From contig OX392527.1 of assembly GCA_947623455.1 (NCBI GenBank), positions 64,245,115 to 64,309,114 on the forward strand: a stretch of DNA of 64,000 bases. Reading direction: 5' to 3'. The translations under genes and the position numbers were made by a program. This stretch comes from Mimachlamys varia (lineage: Eukaryota > Mollusca > Bivalvia > Pectinida > Pectinidae). Shown piece after piece: positions 52,701-63,708 of the stretch; the stretch's first letter is position 1; the number at the start of each line of letters is the position of its first letter. The notes beneath the pieces were generated by a model. The model searched no databases. It was not told where the DNA came from and saw only the letters and a list, made by a program, of their open reading frames with translations.

Positions 52701-55700
52701 CGGGTAGGGAATTCCTTACTGCAGTATACCGGGTAGGGAATTCCTTACTACAATATACCGGGTAGGGAATTCCTTACTGCAATATACCGGGTAGGGAATT
52801 CCTTACTACAATATACCGGGTAGGGAATTCCTTACTGCAATATACCGGGTAGGGAATTCCTTACTACGATATACCGGGTAGGGAATTCCATACTACAATA
52901 TACCGGGTAGGGAATTCCTTACTGCAGTATACCGGGTAGGGAATTCCTTACTACAATATACCGGGTAGGGAATTCCTTACTACAATTTACCGGGTAGGGA
53001 ATTCCTTACTGCAATATACCGGGTAAGGAATTCCTTACTGCAATATACCGGGTAGGGAATTCCATACTACAATATACCGGGTAGGGAATTCCTTACTACA
53101 ATATACCGGGTAGGGAATTCCTTACTACAATATACCGGGTAGGGAATTCCTTACTACAATATACCGGGTAGGGAATTCCTTACTGCAGTATACCGGGTAG
53201 GGAATTCCTTACTGCAATATACCGGGTAGGGAATTCCATACTACAATATACCGGGTAGGGAATTCCTTACTACAATATACCGGGTAGGGAATTCCATACT
53301 ACAATATACCGGGTAGGGAATTCCTTACTGCAGTATACCGGGTAGGGAATTCCTTACTGCAATATACCGGGTAGGGAATTCCTTACTACAATATACCGGG
53401 TAGGGAATTCCATACTACAATATACCGGGTAGGGAATTCCTTACTGCAGTATACCGGGTAGGGAATTCCTTACTGCAATATACCGGGTAGGGAATTCCAT
53501 ACTACAATATACCGGGTAGGGAATTCCTTACTACAATATACCGGGTAGGGAATTCCATACTACAATATACCGGGTAGGGAATTCCTTACTGCAGTATACC
53601 GGGTAGGGAATTCCTTACTGCAATATACCGGGTAGGGAATTCCATACTACAATATACCGGGTAGGGAATTCCTTACTACAATATACCGTGTAGGGAATTC
53701 CATACTACAATATACCGGGTAGGGAATTCCTTACTGCAGTATACCGGGTAGGGAATTCCTTACTACAATATACCGGGTAGGGAATTCCTTACTGCAGTAT
53801 ACCGGGTAGGGAATTCCTTACTGCAGTATACCGGGTAGGGAATTCCTTACTACAATATACCGGGTAGGGAATTCCTTACTGCAGTATACCGGGTAGGGAA
53901 TTCCTTACTACAATATACCGGGTAGGGAATTCCTTACTACAATATACCGGGTAGGGAATTCCTTACTTCAATATACCGGGTAGGGAATTCCTTACTGCAG
54001 TATACCGGGTAGGGAATTCCTTACTACAATATACCGGGTAGGGAATTCCTTACTACAATATACCGGGTAGGGAATTCCTTACTACAATATACCGGGTAGG
54101 GAATTCCTTACTACAATATACCGGGTAGGGAATTCCTTACTGCAGTATACCGGGTAGGGAATTCCTTACTGCAATATACCGGGTAGGGAATTCCTTACTG
54201 CAATATACCGGGTAGGGAATTCCTTACTGCAATATACCGGGTAGGGAATTCCTTACTACAATATACCGGGTAGGGAATTCCTTACTACAATATACCGGGT
54301 AGGGAATTCCTTACTACAATATACCGGGTAGGGAATTCCTTACTACAATATACCGGGTAGGGAATTCCATACTACAATATACCGGGTAGGGAATTCCTTA
54401 CTACAATTTACCGGGTAGGGAATTCCTTACTGCAGTATACCGGGTAGGGAATTCCTTACTTCAATATACCGGGTAGGGAATTCCTTACTACAATATACCG
54501 GGTAGGGAATTCCTTACTACAATATACCGGGTAGGGAATTCCTTACTGCAGTATACCGGGTAGGGAATTCCTTACTTCAATATACCGGGTAGGGAATTCC
54601 TTACTGCAATATACCGGGTAGGGAATTCCTTACTGCAATATACCGGGTAGGGAATTCCTTACTACAATATACCGGGTAGGGAATTCCTTACTGCAGTATA
54701 CCGGGTAGGGAATTCCTTACTGCAATATACCGGGTAGGGAATTCCTTACTGCAATATACCGGGTAGGGAATTCCTTACTGCAATATACCGGGTAGGGAAT
54801 TCCTTACTGCAATATACCGGGTAGGGAATTCCTTACTGCAATATACCGGGTAGGGAATTCCTTACTGCAGTATACCGGGTAGGGAATTCCTTACTGCAAT
54901 ATACCTGGTAGGGAATTCCTTACTGCAGTATACCGGGTAGGGAATTCCTTACTGCAATATACCGGGTAGGGAATTCCTTACTGCAATATACCGGGTAGGG
55001 AATTCCTTACTGCAATATACCGGGTAGGGAATTCCTTACTACAATATACCGGGTAGGGAATTCCTTACTGCAATATACCGGGTAGGGAATTCCTTACTTC
55101 AATATACCGGGTAGGGAATTCCTTACTACAATATACCGGGTAGGGAATTCCTTACTACAATATACCGGGTAGGGAATTCCTTACTACAATATACCGGGTA
55201 GGGAATTCCTTACTACAATATACCGGGTAGGGAATTCCATACTGCAATATACCGGGTAGGGAATTCCTTACTGCAATATACCGGGTAGGGAATTCCTTAC
55301 TACAATATACCGGGTAGGGAATTCCTTACTACAATATACCGGGTAGGGAATTCCTTACTACAATATACCGGGTAGGGAATTCCTTACTACAATATACCGG
55401 GTAGGGAATTCCTTACTACAATATACCGGGTAGGGAATTCCTTACTGCAATATACCGGGTAGGGAATTCCTTACTACAGTATACCGGGTAGGGAATTCCT
55501 TACTACAATATACCGGGTAGGGAATTCCTTACTTCAATATATCGGGTAGGGAATTCCTTACTGCAGTATACCGGGTAGGGAATTCCATACTACAATATAC
55601 CGGGTAGGGAATTCCTTACTACAATATACCGGGTAGGGAATTCCTTACTTCAATATACCGGGTAGGGAATTCCTTACTACAATATACCGGGTAGGGGGTT

Positions 55701-58700
55701 CCATACTACAAAATACCGGGTAGGGAATTCCTTACTACAATATACCGGGTAGGGAATTCCTTACTACAATATACCGGGTAGGGGGTTCCATACTACAATA
55801 TACCGGGTAGGGAATTCCTTACTACAATATACCGGGTAAGGAATTCCTTACTACAATATACCGGGTAGGGAATTCCATACTACAATATACCGGGTAGGGA
55901 ATTCCTTACTACAATATACCGGGTAGGGAATTCCTTACTACAATATACCGGGTAGGGAATTCCTTACTACAATATACCGGGTAAGGAATTCCTTACTACA
56001 ATATACCGGGTAAGGAATTCCTTACTACAATATACCGGGTAGGGAATTCCATACTACAATATACCGGGTAGGGAATTCCTTACTTCAATATACCGGGTAG
56101 GGAATTCCTTACTACAATATACCGGGTAGGGAATTCCTTACTACAATATACCGGGTAGGGAATTCCTTACTGCAGTATACCGGGTAGGGAATTCCTTACT
56201 ACAATATACCGGGTAGGGAATTCCTTACTGCAGTATACCGGGTAGGGAATTCCTTACTACAATATACCGGGTAGGGAATTCCTTACTACAATATACCGGG
56301 TAGGGAATTCCTTACTGCAGTATACCGGGTAGGGAATTCCTTACTGCAGTATACCGGGTAGGGAATTCCTTACTGCAGTATACCGGGTAGGGAATTCCTT
56401 ACTACAGTATACCGGGTAGGGAATTCCTTACTGCAGTATACCGGGTAGGGAATTCCTTACTACAATATACCGGGTAGGGAATCCCTTACTACAATATACC
56501 GGGTAGGGAATTCCTTACTACAATATACCGGGTAGGGAATTCCTTACTACAATATACCGGGTAGGGAATTCCTTACTACAATATACCGGGTAGGGAATTC
56601 CTTACTACAATATACCGGGTAGGGAATTCCTTACTACAATATACCGGGTAGGGAATTCCTTACTACAATATACCGGGTAGGGAATTCCTTACTACAATAT
56701 ACCGGGTAGGGAATTCCTTACTACAATATACCGGGTAGGGAATTCCTCACTACAATATACCGGGTAGGGAATTCCTTACTACAATATACCGGGTAGGGAA
56801 TTCCTTACTACAGTATACCGGGTAGGGAATTCCTTACTGCAGTATACCGGGTAGGGAATTCCTTACTGCAGTATACCGGGTAGGGAATTCCTTACTACAA
56901 TATACTGGGTAGGGAATTCCTTACTGCAATATACCGGGTAGGGAATTCCTTACTACAATATACCGGGTAGGGAATTCCTTACTACAATATACCGGGTAGG
57001 GGGTTTCATACTGCAATATACCGGGTAGGGAATTCCTTACTACAATATACCGGGTAGGGAATTCCTTACTACAATATACCGGGTGGGGAATTCCTTACTA
57101 CAATATACCGGGTAGGGAATTCCTTACTACAATATACCGGGTAGGGGGTTCCATACTGCAATATACCGGGTAGGGGGTTCCATACTGCAATATACCGGGT
57201 AGGGAATTCCTTACTACAATATACCGGGTAGGGGGTTCCATACTGCAATATACCGGGTAGGGAATTCCTTACTACAATAGACCGGGTGGGGAATTCCTTA
57301 CTACAATATACCGGGTAGGGAATTCCTTACTACAATATACCGGGTAGGGGGTTTCATACTGCAATATACCGGGTAGGGAATTCCTTACTACAATATACCG
57401 GGTAGGGGGTCCATACTACAATATACCGGGTAGGGAATTCCTTACTACAATATACCGGGTAGGGAATTCCTTACTGCAGTATACCGGTTAGGGAATTCCT
57501 TACTACAATATACCGGGTAGGGAATTCCTTACTACAATATACCGGGTAGGGAATTCCTTACTACAATATACCGGGTAGGGAATTCCTTACTGCAGTATAC
57601 CGGGTAGGGGGTTCCATACTACAATATACCGGGTAGGGAATTCCTTACTACAATATACCGGGTAGGGAATTCCTTACTGCAGTATACCGGGTAGGGAATT
57701 CCTTACTACAATATACCGGGTAGGGAATTCCTTACTACAATATACCGGGTAGGGGAATTCCTTACTACAATATACCGGGTAGGGAATTCCTTACTACAAT
57801 ATACCGGGTAGGGAATTCCTTACTACAATATACCGGGTAGGGAATTCCTTACTACAATATACCGGGTAGGGAATTCCTTACTACAATATACCGGGTAGGG
57901 AATTCCTTACTACAATATACCGGGTAGGGAATTCCTTACTGCAATATACCGGGTAGGGAATTCCTTACTACAATATACCGGGTAGGGAATTCCTTACTGC
58001 AATATACCGGGTAGGGAATTCCTTACTACAATATACCGGGTAGGGAATTCCTTACTACAATATACCGGGTAGGGAATTCCTTACTGCAGTATACCGGGTA
58101 GGGAATTCCTTACTACAATATACCGGGTAGGGAATTCCTTACTGCAGTATACCGGGTAGGGAATTCCTTACTACAATATACCGGGTAGGGAATTCCTTAC
58201 TACAATATACCGGGTAGGGAATTCCTTACTGCAGTATACCGGGTAGGGAATTCCTTACTGCAGTATACCGGGTAGGGAATTCCTTACTGCAATATACCGG
58301 GTAGGGAATTCCTTACTACAATATACCGGGTAGGGAATTCCTTACTACAATATACCGGGTAGGGAATTCCTTACTACAATATACCGGGTAGGGAATTCCA
58401 TACTACAATATACCGGGTAGGGAATTCCTTACTTCAATATACCGGGTAGGGAATTCCTTACTGCAATATACCGGGTAGGGAACTCCTTACTTCAATATAC
58501 CGGGTAGGGGAATTCCTTACTACAATATACCGGGTAGGGAATTCCTTACTACAATATACCGGGTAGGGAATTCCTTACTGCAATATACCGGGTAGGGGAA
58601 TTCCTTACTACAATATACCGGGTAGGGAATTCCTTACTACAATATACCGGGTAGGGAATTCCTTACTACAATATACCGGGTAGGGAATTCCTTACTACAG

Positions 58701-58919
58701 TATACCGGGTAGGGAATTCCTTACTGCAGTATACCGGGTAGGGAATTCCTTACTACAATATACCGGGTAGGGGATTCAGTTGAACGTAAGCGTAGAAAGC
58801 CAGAGGTCCAAGGTTGCTAGAAATAGATATAATAATAACAACAATTATAAATGATAATATTTATTTATTAAAGTATAAAAAAAAACATTAAAAATATACA
58901 TTCAAACAATGTCACCATT

Positions 58920-59073
58920 TAAGCATTGAACTGCTTTTTCAGTGAACAATCATGGGCTACATGAATGCCAACTGGATAAAGGCAAATTCAATGAAGCGCG
59001 CTGATGGATTTGCTTTTGTCAAGGTGGAATTCATTTTGCCTAAATATCCCTACTAAAAGCAGTTCAATACTTA
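58920..59073. mobile_element. Small inverted-repeat element (about 154 bp)
   Basis: The left arm taagcattgaactgcttttt pairs with the right arm aaaagcagttcaatactta, with one mismatch. A fragment of the same end lies at 968-994. The interior is non-coding. Confidence 0.65.
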
Positions 59074-59455
59074 TATTTACCATTTTTCATGTTCACCTCA
59101 TAAAAAATCAATACCTCTTTGTATTTCTCAGCATTAAGCTAAAATAATGTATATATCGTGTAATGTTCAATGAAAAGAACAGCCATCGCCCGGGAAGGTC
59201 AATGGTATCAAGCGTAACAATTATGACGTCATAATAATGATGACGTCAACAATCGGCCAGTGGCATTCATGGTCTTATGATGCCAACTGAATTTGGTAGG
59301 GCCATAAAGTGGCAATATATATTAAATATGGTTTACGAAAACTAATTAAAAACCCGACAAGCAATGATTAATTTAGATATGTCTTTTACAAGTACAAATA
59401 TTCATATATTGAAAACGTGTGTTTGCAACAAGTTAAACTAACCATACTTCGAACA
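59074..59455. other. Intergenic, nothing recognised
   Basis: Sequence between two inverted-repeat elements. It has repeated tgacgtca words near 59224-59250 and no gene. Confidence 0.5.
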
Positions 59456-59695
59456 GGGCCAAGTTGTTCAAAAAGATGATTAGCTTAATCAGTGATTAGC
59501 GCAAATTTTAATTGTCCTGTAACTTTAGAATTAGACTAAAGATTAAGTTACACATTCGCAGATATCAAATATCTAATAGTGTCAGTTCACATGCAAAATT
59601 TTAAGACTTTACCTTGTGCATCGACAGAATTGTTGAAATTTGGAAAATGTTGTTAAATAGTGATTAAGCTAATCACCCTTTGAACAACTGGGCCC
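59456..59695. mobile_element. 240-bp MITE-like element
   Basis: It begins gggccaagttgttcaaaaag, then atgattagcttaatca. It ends with the reverse complement, tgattaagctaatcaccctt, then tgaacaactgggccc. The arms are about 40 bp with few mismatches. The inside has a second inner inverted layer and no coding frame. Confidence 0.8.
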
Positions 59696-60437
59696 AGTAG
59701 TACATGAATGATGTACAATACGTAACTGACACGGACCGATTCTGTGTCAACAGAATAAGTTTCCCTGCCATTGAGTGTCGGTCAGACTCTGAGAGAGAAA
59801 TATGAAGTATTTACATGTATGGTTGATTCCCGACTTAAGGATTTTACATGTTTTATATATATTATATACAAAGCTTTATTTTCCTTAAATCAGAAAACGA
59901 AAACATACTGCTGTGGAAATGAGGAAACCATAACCACTGTATATTATTCTTCAAACAAAGCTTTTAAGTCAATTTGTAATTGAAATAAGCTAACATGGTA
60001 GACTTTGAGGGTCCTTGAAATTCGCAAATGCATACAAATTGCCATCCGGTCTATTCGGACTTTATAAACAGACAATCAAGCATCCTCAATACTTCGGGGT
60101 TTAAATCTCACTTAACATCTCTGCAACAATGAAAATTGAAGACTCAGCATGCTCACGTAGTAAGATCATTTGATGAACATCTTTACCTGAGACTTTTAAA
60201 AAAGCATACGCGTTCCTTCAATTTCCCTCTGCGAATTTCATGGTTGCAAGTACGAATATCCCCTTGAATATTGAGAGTTACTTGATTGTGTGTTTTTATA
60301 AAGAAATATTTGGAGACCGACCTGACCAGATGAGTGTTTATTTTACTTGAAAACCTGGAATTCTAGTGAAAACTGTACTGCGTATCGACTGTTATACGGA
60401 AACAACAAACACAAAACCTCATCGAAATATCGACAAA
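59696..60437. other. Intergenic, nothing recognised
   Basis: A 70-codon frame at 59771-59983 has no family features. No repeat or RNA was recognised. Confidence 0.55.
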
Positions 60438-60465
60438 GTTTTGAAATAGCTGTATGATGCAGATT
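60438..60465 (+). ncRNA. Fragment of a hammerhead-type 3' half
   Basis: The sequence gaaatagctgtatgatgcag has the same stem III and 3' stem I (ctgta, tgatgca) as the motifs in the 9408-9842 element. The 5' half is missing, so it can only be a remnant. Confidence 0.3.
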
Positions 60466-60477
60466 AATTCACAATTC

Positions 60478-60880
60478 ACAGATTCACATGGAGATCCTTT
60501 TAAAGGTACAAGAGAATAAAACCAGGTGTTCAGGCCCCGGTTTCATCAATGTCCCTTAACTTAAGGAAACTCCTTCACTTGAAAATCCCCATAGGTAAGC
60601 ATTACATAATTTAGGGGGAAATCTTAAGTTAAGGAACTTTCCTTAAATTCTGTAATGCTTTCCTATGGAGATTTTTAAGTTAACGAGTTTCCTTAAGTTA
60701 AGGAACGTTGGTGAAACCAGGGCCTGGGAGAGTATGCGTCTTCTGCTCCATCGACGACAACAGCCATGTACAAATGTGCATACTCAAAATCGTCCTATTT
60801 TTTATCACACAAAGAAACAGAACATTTCTCAATAAGACAAAAATGGCGACCATAAAACTTGCTCATAGTTCTCATCATGA
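60478..60880 (-). repeat. Dispersed repeat family A, copy 8, split by a nested element
   Basis: It opens with gattcacatggagatccttt and accaggtgtt, is interrupted at 60533-60724, then resumes with agtatgcgtcttctgctcca and the tail caataagacaaaaatggcga shared with the copy at 22968. Confidence 0.75.
60533..60724. mobile_element. 192-bp MITE-like element nested in a family A repeat
   Basis: The left end ggccccggtttcatcaatgt, then cccttaacttaaggaaactc. The right end is its complement, gagtttccttaagttaagga, then acgttggtgaaaccagggcc. Arms are about 40 bp. Removing it restores the order of family A, so it inserted later. A clear target duplication is not visible. Confidence 0.82.
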
Positions 60881-60959
60881 TTTATGATTTGGCAAGCAGT
60901 AAGAATAGATCCCTGTGAGAGAGTCCATACGCTATAGAGATATTTGAGATAAAACGATA

Positions 60960-61997
60960 TATAGTACTGAGTTCGTATAACTGTAAGTTGATGTACAGTA
61001 ACGTACTGAGTTCGTATAACTGTAAGTTGATGTACAGTAACGTACTGCGTTCGTATAACTGTAAGTTGATGTACAGTAACGTACTGAGTTCGTATAACTG
61101 TAAGTTGATGTACAGTAACGTACTGAGTTCGTATAACTGTAAGTTGATGTACAATATAGCACTGAGTTCGTATAACTGTAAGTTGCTGTACAGTATAGTA
61201 CTGAGTTCGTATAACTGTACCATGATGTACAGTATAGTACTGAGTTCGTATAACTGTACCATGATGTACAGTATAGTACTGAGTTCGTATAACTGTACGT
61301 TGATGTACAATATAGTGCTGAGTTCGTATAACTGTACGTTGATGTACAATATAGTACTGAGTTCGTATAACTGTACGTTGATGTACAATATAGTGCTGAG
61401 TTCGTATAACTGTAAGTTGCTGTACAGTATAGTACTGAGTTCGTATAACTGTACGTTGATGTACAATATAGTACTGAGTTCGTCTAACTGTACGTTGATG
61501 TACAATATAGTACTGAGTTCGTATAACTGTACGTTGGTGTACATTGTAGTACTGAGTTCGTATAACTGTAAGTTGATGTACAGTAACGTTATGAGTTCGT
61601 ATAACTGTACGTTGATGTACGGTATAGTACTGAGTTCGTATAAATGTACGTTGATGTACAGTAATGTACTGAGTTCGTATAACTGTAAGTTGATGTACAA
61701 TATAGTACTGAGTTCGTATAACTGTACGTTGATGTACAATATAGTACTGAGCTCATATAACTGTACGTTGATGTACAGTATAGTACTGAGCTCGTATAAC
61801 TGTACGTTGATGTACAATATAGTAATGAGTTCGTATCACTGTACCATGATGTACAATATAGTAATGAGTTTGTATAACTGAACGTTGATGTACAATATAG
61901 TACTGAGTTCGTATCACTGTACCATGATGTACAGTATAGTACTGAGTTCGTATAACTGTACGTTGATGTACGGTATAGTCCTGAGTTCGTATATAGT
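60960..61997. repeat. 39-bp minisatellite, about 26 copies
   Basis: A tandem unit of 39 bp with actgagttcgtataactgta, then gttgatgtaca and a variable atatagt or gtaacgt end. Because 39 is 13 codons, frames of about 300 codons stay open on both strands (13-residue repeats around YELSTILYINVQL and VLSSYNCTLMYNI). There is no signal peptide, splice signal or codon-type substitution pattern, so I call it non-coding. It begins about 1.2 kb downstream of the fucosyltransferase stop and ends about 130 bp from it. Confidence 0.95.
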
Positions 61998-62024
61998 AAC
62001 CATGTTTGTGTTAGGTCCTACTTT

Positions 62025-62030
62025 TTTATT
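62025..62030 (-). terminator. Candidate polyadenylation signal of the fucosyltransferase gene
   Basis: AATAAA on the minus strand (tttatt on the plus strand), about 100 nt after the stop codon. Reading on, the 39-bp minisatellite starts about 30 nt later, so the transcript probably ends near or inside it. Confidence 0.55.
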
Positions 62031-62127
62031 TTCGTTGTATCCTCCATCCAAAAATCGGCTCGTACTTGTCCGACAGTGAAACCATCACAAATTGCCTTCA
62101 TTGGTGCAACGAATGTGAATATTTTAC

Positions 62128-63205
62128 TTATATCAAGTCATTAGGCACTATACAGCTTTTTCTTCCAGATTTATCTCCCCTATGCCACTCTCCAATGTCT
62201 TCGTACAATCTTTTGTACTTTTCTTGATCCTTTAAATGAAGTCTTCGACAAAGTTGACAGAATGGGTATGCGTGATCAAATTCTACTTCGTAATACTTTC
62301 CCCAGTTCATGTATTCCTTCACTCTTGTTGTGTTCCTGGATAAAGAATCAATGTAAGCTTTAAGATGAGAAATCTGTTTGAATTTAGACGCGTCTACATA
62401 AGATCCAGGTGGAAGGTACATAGAGTAGTTGGAACCACCCCTGGTTATAGGTATGGGGCCCCACGCAGAGCTGTAAATCTTGAAACTCTTTTCTGTGATG
62501 TAATCTAAACATATTTGATTTTCAAAAGCAAGATAAAATTTGTAAGGCTCCAAGCACTTTAATGGGTTACTAGTATCTCGAGGACATTGCTTACTGCCAC
62601 ACTTTCCGTAAATATCCACCGTGATATTTTTTTTAAATATCTTTACATAATCATCACGTTTCGAAGGCGTTCCACAATGAGAAACCATCCATGCAATGTT
62701 ACCAGTTTTATTTTGCCACTTTTCACTTAAGTGACTTGTTTCCAAAGTACTTTGTTTCATTTTCTTTGTTTTAAAAATAGAATATACATATAAGATATCT
62801 GAATCCCGCCGGTAACTCATTGTCCAGTTGAATTCACGTTTCCAATTATTAAATTTGCTCCAATGCAGCCATGGCGGCTCCAACGAGTGAAAAACCCATA
62901 TCTGTCCCATTTTCTTTGGGACATGTTTTTCGTTGACATATGGTGTATGGAAAACGACAACCTTGCTGTCAGAGTACGCATTTCCTCCGCCAGCTGTCAA
63001 ATAGCATTTCTTATCACACTTGGAAAATATATCCATACCTATCCATGGTGGGCGATTAACGTAATGCACCCGTATAGGTAATACACTTTGAGGGTACACC
63101 GGTCTAGTCTGTTCCAAAGGGCCGAGATCGGGAGAAATGAAGTACAACGCAATCGTTAATATCGATCCCAACAGTGTGACAATAAAGTAATGTAGTGCTC
63201 CACGA
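62128..63205 (-). CDS. Alpha-1,3-fucosyltransferase-like (GT10), last exon
   Basis: The exon starts after a minus-strand acceptor (ttttccag, 63206-63213) and runs to the stop at 62128, about 358 residues. Numbering from TTG at 63171, FNWTMSYRRDSD is at 114-125, VDIYGKCG at 185-192 and ENQICLDYITEK at 217-228, all GT10 signatures; the last is in the GDP-fucose-binding part. The segment LHYFIVTLLGSILTIALYFI just upstream fits a type II signal anchor, so the enzyme is probably a Golgi transferase that adds alpha-1,3-fucose to N-glycans or Lewis-type acceptors (family knowledge; acceptor not predictable). Several Cys and N-x-S/T sites fit a lumenal domain. There is no ATG in this frame before the conserved region, so the start must lie in an upstream exon, not identified here. 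It is convergent with the receptor gene. Confidence 0.93.
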
Positions 63206-63635
63206 CTGGAAAATAACAGAAAATTAAATTAAATTGCTGTAAAACAACTGGAATTAATTCAACAATCAATTCTGAAACAAATTGTTTACCAGTTGAATGC
63301 ATCATTGAGAATTCGCAGAAACAAATTTCATTTAAGTTTTGTAAACTTTTGTAAACTTTTGTAAACTTTTGCTGTAATTTGGATTTATTTGTCTCTTGAC
63401 GTCTATAATTTAATCTTGTTTGAAACAAGCATTTTCATTGGCTTAAAATTTTTGTTATCAGCCCATAACGTAAAAAATGACGTCGCCGTTTATAACGTCG
63501 CTTTTGATTGGCTGATGCAGCAGCGTAATGATTTGTAAGAGAAAAGAGTCCATCAATAATGTTAATTTTCGCTGTGTATAGATTAAATTATAAGTATTAA
63601 TTTGAATCTATTTTTTATGTTATGGGGTTTATAAC
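63206..63635 (-). other. Upstream intron or flank of the fucosyltransferase, with a short tandem repeat
   Basis: The minus-strand upstream sequence should contain the intron before the GT10 exon. An 11-bp tandem repeat (cttttgtaaa) occurs about four times at 63335-63370. I could not find the first coding exon. A 90-codon frame here overlaps the GT10 exon in another frame and is not supported. Confidence 0.5.
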
Positions 63636-63708
63636 ACAAAAAAACGGAGTCTACTCTCATCATAAACCGCTTCGCGGTTTATTTAGAGTATACTCCGTTT
63701 TTTTTTGT
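63636..63708. repeat. Near-perfect 70-bp hairpin
   Basis: The left arm acaaaaaaacggagtctact continues to ataaaccgc. The right arm gcggtttat continues to agtatactccgttttttttt. The inner palindrome is aaaccgcttcgcggttt with a 3-nt loop. The outer arms have a few mismatches and one 2-3 nt bulge. It may be the fold-back centre of a larger element, since the flanks (tatggggtttataac and gttacacccccata) are also roughly inverted. Confidence 0.8.

Larger units (their letters stand above)
41690..58776. repeat. 29-bp satellite array, about 590 copies over 17.1 kb
   Basis: An uninterrupted head-to-tail array of a 29-bp unit whose core is ccgggtagggaattcc, followed by ttactacaatata. Every unit has a ggaattcc (EcoRI) palindrome. 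The variable part is tactacaatat, tactgcaatat, tactgcagtat, tacttcaatat or tactgtagtat; the gcagta form makes a palindrome with a PstI site. Other point variants (gtgtagg, gggtagggga, ccatac) are scattered and some recur at fixed multiples of 29. I see no coding frame, no inserted element and no inverted segment. Slight length variants occur near 42250 and 42345. Confidence 0.98.

Noticed and set aside
41690..58776. Regularly spaced repeats like a CRISPR array
   Set aside because: There are no unique spacers; the whole 29-bp unit repeats, in an animal genome with introns.
41690..58776. GGGTAGGG in the satellite resembles telomeric repeats
   Set aside because: The unit is 29 bp and has other sequence; it is not a TTAGGG-type tract.
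60882..61881. Two overlapping open frames of about 300 codons on opposite strands
   Set aside because: They come from the 39-bp tandem unit (13 codons). No gene signals support either.
63156..63428. 90-codon minus-strand frame overlapping the start of the GT10 exon
   Set aside because: It is in a different frame from the GT10 motifs. The transmembrane segment in the GT10 frame, with an acceptor site, explains the region better.
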